This document shows, piece after piece, positions 50,716 to 59,973 of a stretch of 63,076 nt of DNA. Position numbers and translations under genes: made by a program. The stretch lies in the IMG/VR virus record IMGVR_UViG_3300020421_001998, positions 1-63,076 of that record; one strand, written 5' to 3'. Below the pieces are notes generated by a model. It worked only from the letters and a program-made list of their open reading frames with translations. It did no database searches and had not been told where the DNA came from. The stretch's first letter is position 1; the number at the start of each line of letters is the position of its first letter. This stretch comes from a virus.

Positions 50716-53700
50716 ATGGCAAAAATAAATTTAGGACGAGTAAAATTTAGTTTCCAAGGAGATTGGAATAACAATACTAACTATCGTAAAGATGACGTTT
50801 GTTGGTTTGACAACTCTTTGTGGATTTGTACTAATCCTTACTTATCAAATGGTTATGACAACTATGCTCCTGGTGATAAAAACACAGGTTATTTTTGGAC
50901 AAGAACATACTCAAACGACCCCGATTTTAGAAGAGGTTATCACGTATTAGATGATGACTTCCAAAGAAGTAATGAAACAGGTAATCCTATTATCAATACT
51001 TCAAGATATGGTAATGACGAAAACACGCAAGAGTCAACTAGAAATGGTCAAAGATTTGGCCAAGCAAACTGGTTTTCAAATAACTCTGCTAACGGTGGTT
51101 ACTTACTAGACTATCAAGCTCATTTACTAAATGACCAGGAAGATTACGTTATGGGAGACAGAGGTAATTTCTTCGGTTATGGTGAGTTAAATACAAACAA
51201 AATTTCAATTTTTCAAAATTACGTACCAGTAGAAAACCAATTTAGAGTAGATGTTCAAACATCTCCTTCAAACAGATTTAAATTTGATAACAGATTACCT
51301 AGTACAGATTTAGGTAGAGAAAACTTTGGTGGTAATGGTGGTGGTTTCAGACACTTTACACACTTCAAAGAAGGATACAAATACAGATTTGACCAAAGAG
51401 ACGAATCAAATAAAACTTTCCCATTAGGCTTTTCAACAAGTGCTGATGGTATTCATAACTCAACACCAGGTACATCATTAGCCGCTGATGAAGACGGACC
51501 ATATTTTGTAATTGGTGAAACTACAACAGGTGATTCAGGTGTTTTCTATCCTCTATATCTATCAGCTGCAGGTGCAAATGCTGAAGATACTAGAATGGGT
51601 GGTGCTGGTGCAAGTGCAGTTATTAATTTCTCTGAAATACAAAGAGGTCCAAACAACGAAACGGTAAGTAATGAAAGTTCTACAAACTTTTATTTACCTG
51701 ATATGATTGACCCAACTGCTGTTGACGAAAGAATTTTAGAGGTTGCTGTAGTTTCAGGTAACCCAACTAATCACCCTTACTATGATACAGGTTCAACAAA
51801 CAAATATTCAATTAATGGTTCAACTGCTACAGGTGATGTTGCATTAAATTTAAGTGAAGGTAAAACTTACAGATTTGACCAATCAGACGCCTCAAATACA
51901 GGACACCCATTAAGATTTTCTACAACTGCTAACGGAACACACGCTTCAGGTTCAGAATATACAACTGGCGTAACCGTTGTAGGTACACCTGGTAAAAAAG
52001 GTGCATACACAGAAATTAAAATTAGAAAAGGTATTGATAAACTTTACTACTATTGCACACAACACTCTGGAATGGGTTGGTCAGCAGACACAATAACTCC
52101 TAATTCAAGAGCAAGAGCATACGCTCCTTCAAACATTCCTATGTACAGAGGTGCTAACAAAAATGGTATTGTAAGATACTTCTTAAACAATAAACAGGTT
52201 ACAGAAGCTCAATACAAAACAACTTTTACAGATACTATATCAAATGATGGTTCATCTTACACAGGTGATATGCCAGCATACACAACTGAAAATGGTTTAA
52301 CAAGAGGTGGTCAACAATACTCTTGGAAGAAAAATCAAGACAGACACGTAGAAATTTATATACCAATAGGCTTCTTTAAAATGAGAAGTCAACAGATTTA
52401 TCCTTTCTGTTTAGCAGCTTCAAAAAATGATATGTACCAAGATTTAGGTTGGAACGTTGAAGAAACTTGGAGAGGTTACAAACATTGGGACAGGATGCAA
52501 ACAGGTATCAGATTTAGAGGTGAGTACGACCCTCATACTCATTACAAATACAATGATGTTGTAATTTATAGAAAAAGAAAAAGAAGACCAGACGGTACAA
52601 AGGCTGAATTTCAACCTATGTCGCCAACTGGTATGTATAGATGTATAAGAGATTCAAAAGGTAGACCTCCTCATTATGGTCCTCAAAATATGACTACTTC
52701 TCCTTTGATGACAAAATCTACAACAACAAGTGGTAAATTAATTAAAGAAACATATCAAGAATATCCTGCTCACATACGTTCATACTGGAACGATTGGGAA
52801 GATTTTGGACAACAAACAAATACTAATAATGAACAACACGCTTGGTATCCTAACAAAGGTCCAATTGCTTGGCCATATAAACACCACACAATGACGTGTT
52901 CACACCAAGATTCATATTACAGACACATTGATAAAAATGGTGTCGCTTGGGGTATTAACTATCCTAGAACAGGTTTCCAACAATACGGTTCTTATTATTC
53001 TTCATACTATCACGAAATTAATTTTAGATGGAGAGACTGGTGGAGAAGTGAAGACTTAAACTACACAGGCTACAATGAAAATAGAGGTAGAAATAGAAGT
53101 ACGGTAAGAAAACCATTACACACTCCTAGATGTATTCAAATTCAAGAAGGTCGTGAAAGATGTTATTGGTTAATGGATAACGGAGAATTATATGTAAATG
53201 GTGAATCTTCAAACGGTGAAATGGGTATCGGTACTGAACAAGGCGATAGAAACGGTACTTTTAGAGTTCACGGTTTAGAAGACGTAAAAGTTGTTAAAGT
53301 AACCAATGACCATTGGGGCGATAATACAGGTCATACTCTAGCACTTGATGATAAAGGTACGGTATGGTCTTGGGGTTATAATGACCAAGGTCAATTAGGT
53401 GATGGTAGAACACAAAACAAAACAGCACCTTACAGAATACCTAACAAATATTTTGATAACGAAAAAATTATTGATATTGCTACAACAAATAGAAGTTCAT
53501 ATGTTAGAACAGCTAGCGACCACATTTACGCTTTCGGTAATAACGGTATCGGCCAATTAGGTGATACAACTACAACTGACAAATACAGACCTACAAAAAT
53601 GCAAGGTTGGGATCCTGTTGCTAACAACGGTATCGCAGTATGGCAAATTCAAGGTAACGGTGATGATGGTTGGGTAACCTTACTAGATGGTAATGGCTAC

Positions 53701-54345
53701 TTATGGAATTGTGGTGAAAATAACTACGGTAACTTTGGTGATGGTACAACAAATAACAACACGCAGTTAACAAAAACTGAAGTTGCACCAGGTGGTGACA
53801 TTGTTGATATTTGGGTTATGTACTGGAACGGTTACAAAACAATGTATATGAGAACAAAAGATGGTACTTGTTATCACGTAGGTTCTTCACAATCTTATTA
53901 CATAGGTGGTACTGGTACTAATGGTTCATATAGTACACCTCAAACTATGCAGAAAGTAACCAATATTAAAGAAGCTTATGTTTCTTGTAACCATTCAGAC
54001 CAAGGTAGAGCATTTTGGATAACTGATAGTGGTGAAAATTATTGTTATGGTTATGACTCAAGAAATTCTATGTTGCAACCACAGGCGGGTACAAACTGGC
54101 AAGGTGAAGACGGTAATTACTATCCTTTCCATTGGGTACAACCTGCTGGCGCTAGAGTAGAAACTATGCATATTACAACAGATGACCAAGGTGGTTCTGA
54201 ATATGCTGGTGGTTACAGATACACAGATGAACACGGAAAGATTTATTTTTGGGGAAGAAACAACTGGTTAACAGGACACAACTGGTGGACACACGGTTGG
54301 ACTTCAACAAACGGACAGGCTTACAATCAAGGCCACGGAAGATAA
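50716..54345 (+). CDS. CBM + cupredoxin-like + RCC1-propeller tail fibre, 1209 aa (paralogue 2)
   Basis: Domain order: CBM-like (SFQGDWNNNTNYRKDDVCWF) at residues 10-45; a cupredoxin-like domain lacking the ligands (residues about 215-270, YKYRFDQRDESNKTFPLGFS); a second, complete one at residues 372-460 with His397 (NTGHPLRFS), Cys447, His450 and Met453 (YYYCTQHSGMGW); another CBM-like module (RFRGEYDPHTHYKYNDVVIY) near 595; and RCC1-type repeats from about 820 (WSWGYNDQGQLGDG, YAFGNNGIGQLGDT, WNCGENNYGNFGDG). A large modular receptor-binding fibre is inferred; copper binding is predicted from residues only. Confidence 0.82.
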   Translation: MAKINLGRVKFSFQGDWNNNTNYRKDDVCWFDNSLWICTNPYLSNGYDNYAPGDKNTGYFWTRTYSNDPDFRRGYHVLDDDFQRSNETGNPIINTSRYGNDENTQESTRNGQRFGQANWFSNNSANGGYLLDYQAHLLNDQEDYVMGDRGNFFGYGELNTNKISIFQNYVPVENQFRVDVQTSPSNRFKFDNRLPSTDLGRENFGGNGGGFRHFTHFKEGYKYRFDQRDESNKTFPLGFSTSADGIHNSTPGTSLAADEDGPYFVIGETTTGDSGVFYPLYLSAAGANAEDTRMGGAGASAVINFSEIQRGPNNETVSNESSTNFYLPDMIDPTAVDERILEVAVVSGNPTNHPYYDTGSTNKYSINGSTATGDVALNLSEGKTYRFDQSDASNTGHPLRFSTTANGTHASGSEYTTGVTVVGTPGKKGAYTEIKIRKGIDKLYYYCTQHSGMGWSADTITPNSRARAYAPSNIPMYRGANKNGIVRYFLNNKQVTEAQYKTTFTDTISNDGSSYTGDMPAYTTENGLTRGGQQYSWKKNQDRHVEIYIPIGFFKMRSQQIYPFCLAASKNDMYQDLGWNVEETWRGYKHWDRMQTGIRFRGEYDPHTHYKYNDVVIYRKRKRRPDGTKAEFQPMSPTGMYRCIRDSKGRPPHYGPQNMTTSPLMTKSTTTSGKLIKETYQEYPAHIRSYWNDWEDFGQQTNTNNEQHAWYPNKGPIAWPYKHHTMTCSHQDSYYRHIDKNGVAWGINYPRTGFQQYGSYYSSYYHEINFRWRDWWRSEDLNYTGYNENRGRNRSTVRKPLHTPRCIQIQEGRERCYWLMDNGELYVNGESSNGEMGIGTEQGDRNGTFRVHGLEDVKVVKVTNDHWGDNTGHTLALDDKGTVWSWGYNDQGQLGDGRTQNKTAPYRIPNKYFDNEKIIDIATTNRSSYVRTASDHIYAFGNNGIGQLGDTTTTDKYRPTKMQGWDPVANNGIAVWQIQGNGDDGWVTLLDGNGYLWNCGENNYGNFGDGTTNNNTQLTKTEVAPGGDIVDIWVMYWNGYKTMYMRTKDGTCYHVGSSQSYYIGGTGTNGSYSTPQTMQKVTNIKEAYVSCNHSDQGRAFWITDSGENYCYGYDSRNSMLQPQAGTNWQGEDGNYYPFHWVQPAGARVETMHITTDDQGGSEYAGGYRYTDEHGKIYFWGRNNWLTGHNWWTHGWTSTNGQAYNQGHGR
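53180..54330 (+). repeat. RCC1-type propeller repeats of the 1209-aa fibre
   Basis: Seven protein repeats; the first four keep the GxxGxxG core, the last three are degenerate (for example YCYGYDSRNSML). Confidence 0.7.
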
Positions 54346-54354
54346 AAATTATAT

Positions 54355-54362
54355 TATAAATA
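54355..54362 (+). promoter_or_regulatory. Late promoter TATAAATA
   Basis: Exact octamer 24 bases before the ATG at 54387; AAAGGAGAA lies between. Confidence 0.75.
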
Positions 54363-54386
54363 ATAATACTAAAGGAGAAAACTAAA

Positions 54387-54806
54387 ATGGCAAAACAAGT
54401 ATTCAGAGTAAAAGAAATAGCTCTTGAAGATGATTACGTACATCCTGCTGTATCAAGTGGAGAAGGCCCCGTAGCGTTGATGACGATAGACGGATATGGT
54501 TATTCTTACTATGATGACGGCGAGGTAACAATTACATCAAATGGTACTAACGCAAGTAAGTATGGTGTAAAAGTTATGGATGCTACAGACGCAGATGATT
54601 TAGTGGTTCTTAAACAATTAAGAATGACACCAGCATTAATGTTAGAAAGAAGTACATTACAACAAACTTTTGATGACGCACATTCAAAAGTAGAAGTATA
54701 TGACGCATTAATCAATGATGTAACCGCTGTAAAAACTGCTCATAATCAATTAAAGAGTGATATAAATGCTGTATATACCGACAAAGGTTTACCAGCACTT
54801 ATATAA
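54387..54806 (+). CDS. Hypothetical virion-region protein, 139 aa
   Basis: Begins AKQVFRVKEIALEDDYVHPA after a strong Shine-Dalgarno (AAAGGAGAA). The first half is beta-like with GPVALMTIDGYGYSYYDDGE; the second half is helical (MLERSTLQQTFDDAHSKVEV). It lies between two CBM/RCC1 fibres and is transcribed with the second, so a fibre chaperone or joint protein is likely, but not shown. No family recognised. Confidence 0.6.
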   Translation: MAKQVFRVKEIALEDDYVHPAVSSGEGPVALMTIDGYGYSYYDDGEVTITSNGTNASKYGVKVMDATDADDLVVLKQLRMTPALMLERSTLQQTFDDAHSKVEVYDALINDVTAVKTAHNQLKSDINAVYTDKGLPALI

Positions 54807-54827
54807 TAAAATTAAAAAGGTAAAAAA

Positions 54828-57068
54828 ATGGCTTTTGAATTAGAACAATTTAAACTAACTTGGCAAGGTCCTTGGAGAGATAGAACAGCTTATTCCAAAA
54901 ATGATATTGTTGCTTGGAAAGGTAAATCTTATAGATGTATAAGAGATTGCCCTATTGCATATACATTATCAGGTGATTGGATGGTTAACACAAACAACTA
55001 TTCAATGGATCCTCAAAGATTAGTTCAAAAGTCTTTTAGACCAGACAACGCAAAATACTGGCAATTATTCTTACGTTCAACAGATGACGTTGGTGAGTGG
55101 GAATTTTACAGACAATATGAGCCAGGAGAAATGTGTTCAGTTGGTAGAAAAATTTACCAATGTATAAAAAGAACAAGACGTTATAACACTTGGGTTGTTG
55201 AACACGATGGAACAACAAGTGAATATTGGGTGAAAATTTACGAATCACCTTACAAACATCCAGATAGAAATAAAATTGTATCTTTCACTAACAGAGCTCC
55301 TTTAGGGTGGAAGTACAATATGGGTAGAAATTCAAGAGAACAACAACACAACTATACACTTGGTTGTATTCATTCAGATGGTGACTTTTATGGTCACGGT
55401 GGTAATAACAATAATGGTCAATTTGGTATGGGTGATTCACAATCAGGTAACGCAAGACGTGGTTCTCCTAAAAACATAGGTTTTACTTTTGTTGATTGGA
55501 TGACTTCAACTGATAATAAAGACCTAGTAAAAGACCACGAATTCACAGGAAATATGGTGACACCAGATGGTGAAGCACCTAAATGTATTCAACACATATC
55601 ATCAAACAACACAACTTGGTGGTTGTTTAATAACGGAGAAGTTTATTCTGCCGGTTATAACTCACACTATCAATTAGGTTATAACGAGGGTGGTAACACA
55701 AATACTTCCGACAGAAATTACACAAACAGAGTATCAGCTAGTGATACCGTTGACTGGTTAGGTGAAACAATACGTTCATTTAACGAAACTAAAATTGTAA
55801 AAATTGGTTCTTCAGGTCAAGGTCAAAACAACTCTGCTTGTATGCAGTTTGCATTAGGCGAAGACGGTTCAGTATGGATGTGGGGTCATAACAACCAAGC
55901 TCAGTTTGGTGGTGGTAACCCTAGTATCAATAACTCAACTGATACAAACGCAGGTTCGCCTTACTCATTTTCTTTCTATTCAGTTAACGTAAAAAGACCT
56001 ATTAAAATTCCTCAAGAATTTTTTAACAATAAAAGAATTGTTGATATGTGGGCAAACGGTAATGAAGAAATGTTTTTCCACGCTCTTGACGAAGACGGAT
56101 ACTTATGGTTCTGGGGACAAGATTTACACGGTTGTGGTGGTACAGGTGAAGGCTCACACACTTCTCAAGGAACAAAATATTACTATGTTCCAAGAAGAGT
56201 AGAAGTAAACTGGAATTTATACGGTGGTATGAGACTATTACAACATTGGTCATACTCTTCACAATCACACGCAGGTACTTGGGTACTTGATGGTGAGGGC
56301 TATATGTGGTACACAGGTTACTTAACAAGCGGTCAAGTTCCTGGTATGTACGGCCTAGGTGATAACGCAACTAGATATATTTCACAATTTCAAAGAACAG
56401 ACTTCCATTTAAACGGCGACATTGATGAATTTTGGTGTGGTGGTGACGAACACAAATGGATGTATATGAGACAGAAATCAACTGGTATGTTATGGGTAAA
56501 TGATGGTAATTACGGAACATACGGCGGTAGAGGTACACGTTCACAACAAGGTTACTGGTACAACTCTGGTGGTATTCACGGAATGATGTCTCATTTAAGA
56601 GGACCAAAATACGTAAGATACGTTGCAGGTATGAACGAAAACAGAGGTGATGGTTCTTATCAATATGAATTCCCTCTAATACTTGATGAATCAGGTGAAG
56701 TATGGTACGGTGGTTATTCTCAAGGTTTCTATCCTTCAGGTACTAACTCGGATCCAAACAATGATTCAGATGGTTGGGAACATATGCCAGAGCAAGCGTT
56801 TGAAGGTAACTCTGAAAACAGACATAGAAAAAGAAGAGGTACCGTTCCTAACAATATGAAACTTGTTGACTTACATTGCTACGGTTATCCAACTGCTCAA
56901 AACTTTGCAGCTAGAGATTCACACGGTAAATTGTTAACTTGTGGTTACGCAGGTAATAACAATACGTATCTATATGACATTATGCCTTACAGATACTATA
57001 CTCAAACGATTTCATCTTGGGGTAGTAATAACTACCGAACCCATTGGGCTTCATCTCCAGGTGATTAA
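54828..57068 (+). CDS. CBM + RCC1-propeller tail fibre, 746 aa (paralogue 3)
   Basis: Two CBM-like modules at the N-terminus (TWQGPWRDRTAYSKNDIVAW; WEFYRQYEPGEMCSVGRKIY) are followed from residue about 185 by roughly eight RCC1-type repeats (YGHGGNNNNGQFGMG, YSAGYNSHYQLGYN, WMWGHNNQAQFGGG, WFWGQDLHGCGG, and more degenerate ones). It lacks the cupredoxin-like insert of its two paralogues. The three genes probably arose by duplication followed by strong divergence. Receptor binding is inferred. Confidence 0.82.
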   Translation: MAFELEQFKLTWQGPWRDRTAYSKNDIVAWKGKSYRCIRDCPIAYTLSGDWMVNTNNYSMDPQRLVQKSFRPDNAKYWQLFLRSTDDVGEWEFYRQYEPGEMCSVGRKIYQCIKRTRRYNTWVVEHDGTTSEYWVKIYESPYKHPDRNKIVSFTNRAPLGWKYNMGRNSREQQHNYTLGCIHSDGDFYGHGGNNNNGQFGMGDSQSGNARRGSPKNIGFTFVDWMTSTDNKDLVKDHEFTGNMVTPDGEAPKCIQHISSNNTTWWLFNNGEVYSAGYNSHYQLGYNEGGNTNTSDRNYTNRVSASDTVDWLGETIRSFNETKIVKIGSSGQGQNNSACMQFALGEDGSVWMWGHNNQAQFGGGNPSINNSTDTNAGSPYSFSFYSVNVKRPIKIPQEFFNNKRIVDMWANGNEEMFFHALDEDGYLWFWGQDLHGCGGTGEGSHTSQGTKYYYVPRRVEVNWNLYGGMRLLQHWSYSSQSHAGTWVLDGEGYMWYTGYLTSGQVPGMYGLGDNATRYISQFQRTDFHLNGDIDEFWCGGDEHKWMYMRQKSTGMLWVNDGNYGTYGGRGTRSQQGYWYNSGGIHGMMSHLRGPKYVRYVAGMNENRGDGSYQYEFPLILDESGEVWYGGYSQGFYPSGTNSDPNNDSDGWEHMPEQAFEGNSENRHRKRRGTVPNNMKLVDLHCYGYPTAQNFAARDSHGKLLTCGYAGNNNTYLYDIMPYRYYTQTISSWGSNNYRTHWASSPGD
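55375..56980 (+). repeat. RCC1-type propeller repeats of the 746-aa fibre
   Basis: About eight protein repeats with spacing 60-85 residues, less regular than in the other two paralogues. Confidence 0.65.
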
Positions 57069-57074
57069 TAAATA
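57067..57074 (+). promoter_or_regulatory. Late-promoter-like octamer AATAAATA
   Basis: One mismatch from TATAAATA at the stop of the 746-aa fibre gene, 36 bases before the ATG at 57111; AAGGAATATA precedes the start. Confidence 0.5.
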
Positions 57075-57110
57075 GTTTTTGACTAACTATTTTTATTATG
57101 AAGGAATATA

Positions 57111-57875
57111 ATGTATAAAACGAAACAAAACTATTTAAGATTCAAAACACACGAAATCTTTTCAGATAAGTTTAAACAATATCCTAAAGAGCAACAAGCT
57201 ACTTACTGGTATCAAATTTGGTTTCTCATTAATGGTATAGAATTATTAATGAAAAATTGGGACTTTGATACTCACGAAGTTGCAAAAGATTTTACTCATA
57301 AATGGCTAGAGTTATGGCCGTTTCCTTTAAACAATACAATTGGTGGAGCACCTGCTTATCAAAAAGTACCAGCTTTAGTTGAAGGCACAGATTATCTTTG
57401 TGAAAAATATAATCTAGTCGGCACTTGGTCCTCTGATTATAAAATACCAATTAATAAATTTTCTGTTCAAGTTGTTTATGGTGTGTTAGTAGATTTATTT
57501 AAAGATGTATTAAAAGTTGAACAAGAACAAGTAAACGCCTTTTTATTACCATTAAAAGATTATGATAAAAAAAGATTTACAAGAGCAAGACAAGATACTA
57601 TCAAAGCAATTGTTGGTATGTCTGACTTCTTTATCAATACAAAAGAAGTATGGGAAGAAACTAAAATGTTTGGTGATTGGAGAGAAATGGATGCCAAGAG
57701 ACAAATTGAAGAAGTAAAACAAGGCTTTATTGACCATAAAACACCTGAAGATTATCCTTTAGATAAAAATAAAATTATTGACCATAGAAAAGGTGTTGAA
57801 GATAATCAATTTGTAAGAGAAAAGCCGTTTTTAGAGGAAAGTGATAGAGATTATGGACAACGAGAAGAAGTATAG
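57111..57875 (+). CDS. Hypothetical protein, 254 aa
   Basis: Begins MYKTKQNYLRFKTHEIFSDK. Tryptophan-rich first half (WYQIWFLINGIELLMKNWDF; HKWLELWPFPLNN) and a charged, helical, probably extended C-terminus (REMDAKRQIEEVKQGFIDHK). No signal peptide. Directly upstream of heme oxygenase with a 23-base overlap, so it is expressed with the bilin genes, but no heme or bilin motif is evident; a structural protein of the tail is equally possible. Confidence 0.55.
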   Translation: MYKTKQNYLRFKTHEIFSDKFKQYPKEQQATYWYQIWFLINGIELLMKNWDFDTHEVAKDFTHKWLELWPFPLNNTIGGAPAYQKVPALVEGTDYLCEKYNLVGTWSSDYKIPINKFSVQVVYGVLVDLFKDVLKVEQEQVNAFLLPLKDYDKKRFTRARQDTIKAIVGMSDFFINTKEVWEETKMFGDWREMDAKRQIEEVKQGFIDHKTPEDYPLDKNKIIDHRKGVEDNQFVREKPFLEESDRDYGQREEV

Positions 57876-58452
57876 AATAAAAGATTTAACTTGGGAATAT
57901 CATAAAAACGCAGAGAGACAACACTTTGTCAAACTTTTATTATCAGGTACTATTGATGAAAAATTATATGCAACTTACTTATATAATCAATTAATTTGTT
58001 ATGGAAAACTAGAAGAGTATTGTTTAGAAAGTTCTTTATTTCACGACACATTAAATCTACCAAGAGCGCCTCATATTTTTTATGATTACAGAGCATTATG
58101 GGGAGATATAGGTAGTCCTCCTGTTCAAACTGAAAGTACAAAAGCTTACGTTGAACATTTAGAAACTATTAGAGGTGAGAATGAAAAATTATATGCTCAC
58201 GTTTATGTAAGACATTTAGGTGATTTATCAGGTGGTCAAATGATAATGAGAAAAACGCCTGGACCTAATAGATACTATATATTTAAACACGGCGAGGCAA
58301 AAGAATATAAGAGAATTGTAAAAGAACGAGTTGAAAGTTATTTAAATTTGTATGAGGTAAATGTGTTGCCAGAAGCAATATTTTGTTTTGAAAGTGCAAC
58401 AAAACTATTTAAGGAAATGTATGATTTGGGACAGACTAATAAAGTGGAGTAA
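57853..58452 (+). CDS. Heme oxygenase, 199 aa
   Basis: Opens heme to biliverdin, releasing iron and CO. YHKNAERQHFVKLLLSG near the N-terminus has the proximal His (H17) and the following AE pattern of heme oxygenases, then YNQLICYGKLEEYCLESS, and the family signature is complete in YVRHLGDLSGGQMIM (distal helix with the Gly-rich kink over heme). Length fits bacterial enzymes (about 200-240 aa). ATG at 57853 is used; an in-frame GTG at 57841 with AGAGGAAA upstream is an alternative. It overlaps the bilin reductase gene by 32 bases, giving a two-step pathway. Confidence 0.93.
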   Translation: MDNEKKYRIKDLTWEYHKNAERQHFVKLLLSGTIDEKLYATYLYNQLICYGKLEEYCLESSLFHDTLNLPRAPHIFYDYRALWGDIGSPPVQTESTKAYVEHLETIRGENEKLYAHVYVRHLGDLSGGQMIMRKTPGPNRYYIFKHGEAKEYKRIVKERVESYLNLYEVNVLPEAIFCFESATKLFKEMYDLGQTNKVE

Positions 58453-59125
58453 TGAGACTATTGAAGTCTTAAATAAAAATCTGGTTGAATATAAAGAACC
58501 AGGTATGGAAAGATTCAATAACGAAAAATTAGGCTGGGTAAATAGAACCTGGAATAATAGATATATTAGACGTGCTCATTTAGATGTAGTTGATGTTAGA
58601 GAATCAAAAGGTCTCTGGATGGCTCATCTATGTTTATTTCCTATGTTAACAAATGGTGGACCAATTTATGGTTTTGATGTTATTGCAGGTGAAAAAAAGG
58701 TAACAGGTGCTTTTCACGATTTTAGTCCTTTACTACAAAAAGACCACCCATTAACAAAATGGTTTATAGAAGAAAACAAATCATTTAAACCGAGCAAAGA
58801 GAGAGAGTTACCAGATTGGGCAAAGGCTATCTTCTCGGGAGGTATGATAGCCGCTGGTAATGTAAGAGAAGAAGAAGAATTAAATAAAATTTGTACAATG
58901 GCCGTTTCTAATTTAAATAATTATATTGACAAAATTAGAAATCACGAAGGCGAAGCTAAGATGATAGACGTAATTAAAGCACAAAATTACTACTCTGAAC
59001 ATCAACAAAAGAATCCACATACACCTAGAGTTATGCAATCACTTGGTTTACCTGAAGAGGATATCAAATTATTCTGTTCGGACAACTTGTTTCCGTTTGT
59101 TTCAGAAAACCAACCCTACTTGTAA
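58421..59125 (+). CDS. pcyX: Ferredoxin-dependent bilin reductase, PcyA/PcyX type, 234 aa
   Basis: The start at 58421 is set by AAGGAAATGT just upstream. RYIRRAHLDVVDV, LWMAHLCLFPMLTNGGPIYG and FDVIAGEKKVTGAFHDFSPL are the FDBR core. By pattern, H69 and D86 match PcyA His88 and Asp105 (substrate-protonating pair), while D55 takes the place of PcyA Glu76, a residue tied to vinyl-group reduction. Phage enzymes of the PcyX group are known to convert biliverdin to phycoerythrobilin in two steps; PebS does the same in cyanophages but has different motifs. The PcyX assignment is by sequence recall. Electrons would come from host ferredoxin. Confidence 0.9.
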   Translation: MIWDRLIKWSNETIEVLNKNLVEYKEPGMERFNNEKLGWVNRTWNNRYIRRAHLDVVDVRESKGLWMAHLCLFPMLTNGGPIYGFDVIAGEKKVTGAFHDFSPLLQKDHPLTKWFIEENKSFKPSKERELPDWAKAIFSGGMIAAGNVREEEELNKICTMAVSNLNNYIDKIRNHEGEAKMIDVIKAQNYYSEHQQKNPHTPRVMQSLGLPEEDIKLFCSDNLFPFVSENQPYL

Positions 59126-59132
59126 TAACTAT

Positions 59133-59140
59133 TATAAATA
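59133..59140 (+). promoter_or_regulatory. Late promoter TATAAATA
   Basis: Exact octamer in the gap between the bilin reductase gene and gp13, 21 bases before the gp13 ATG. Confidence 0.75.
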
Positions 59141-59161
59141 TACCAGAATAGGGTATAACAA

Positions 59162-59968
59162 ATGGCAGAACCAGCAACTAGAGAAAATTTAAAACAATAT
59201 GCTTTAAGAGCATTAGGTAAGCCTGTAATTGAAATCAACGTTGATGACGACCAACTTGAAGATAGAATTGATGAGGCTATACAATACTTTGCTCAATACC
59301 ATTATGATGGTGTTAAAAGAACATATTTAAAATACCAATACACAGCAGCTGATAAAGCTAGAATGACAGCAGACGCTTCAGAAACGGCAACTATTGGTTC
59401 TGATACAACTACTTGGAAAGAAGGACAGAATTGGTTAGCTATACCATCTTCTATTCTTTCTGTAATTAATATATTTCCCTTTTCTTCTAAAGGTAGTCTA
59501 AACTTATTTGATGTAAGATACCAATTAAGATTAAATGACCTTTACGACTTCTCATCTACAAGTGTTGTTAACTATGATGTTGTATTAAGACATTTAGATT
59601 TTTTAGACCACATATTAGTTGGTGAAAAACCTATGAGATTTAATCAACACGAAAATAAACTTTATATAGATATGGACTGGAAAAATGATTTAGCAGTTGA
59701 TGAATATTTGGTAATTGAATGTTATAGAAAATTAGACCCAGCAACTAATACGGATGTTTACAATGATATTTTTTTAAAAAGATATGTAACCGCTTTATTT
59801 AAAAGACAATGGGGTGCTAACTTATCAAAATTTGGTGGTGTTCAAATGATAGGTGGTGTAACCTTAAATGGTCAAGAAATATTTTCACAAGCATTACAAG
59901 ATATTGATAAACTAGAACAAGAGATAAGAAGCTCATATGAATTAAATCCAGCAATGATGATAGGGTAA
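59162..59968 (+). CDS. gp13: Neck protein gp13, 268 aa
   Basis: The start (ATRENLKQYALRALGKPVIE) followed by DDQLEDRIDEAIQYFAQYHY is the conserved N-terminus of gp13, which with gp14 closes the head-tail neck. IECYRKLDPATNTDVYNDIF and FLKRYVTALFKRQWGANLSK match the second half. Slightly shorter than T4 gp13 (309 aa). First gene of the gp13-14-15-16-17 run, which keeps the T4 order exactly. Confidence 0.93.
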   Translation: MAEPATRENLKQYALRALGKPVIEINVDDDQLEDRIDEAIQYFAQYHYDGVKRTYLKYQYTAADKARMTADASETATIGSDTTTWKEGQNWLAIPSSILSVINIFPFSSKGSLNLFDVRYQLRLNDLYDFSSTSVVNYDVVLRHLDFLDHILVGEKPMRFNQHENKLYIDMDWKNDLAVDEYLVIECYRKLDPATNTDVYNDIFLKRYVTALFKRQWGANLSKFGGVQMIGGVTLNGQEIFSQALQDIDKLEQEIRSSYELNPAMMIG

Positions 59969-59973
59969 AATGT

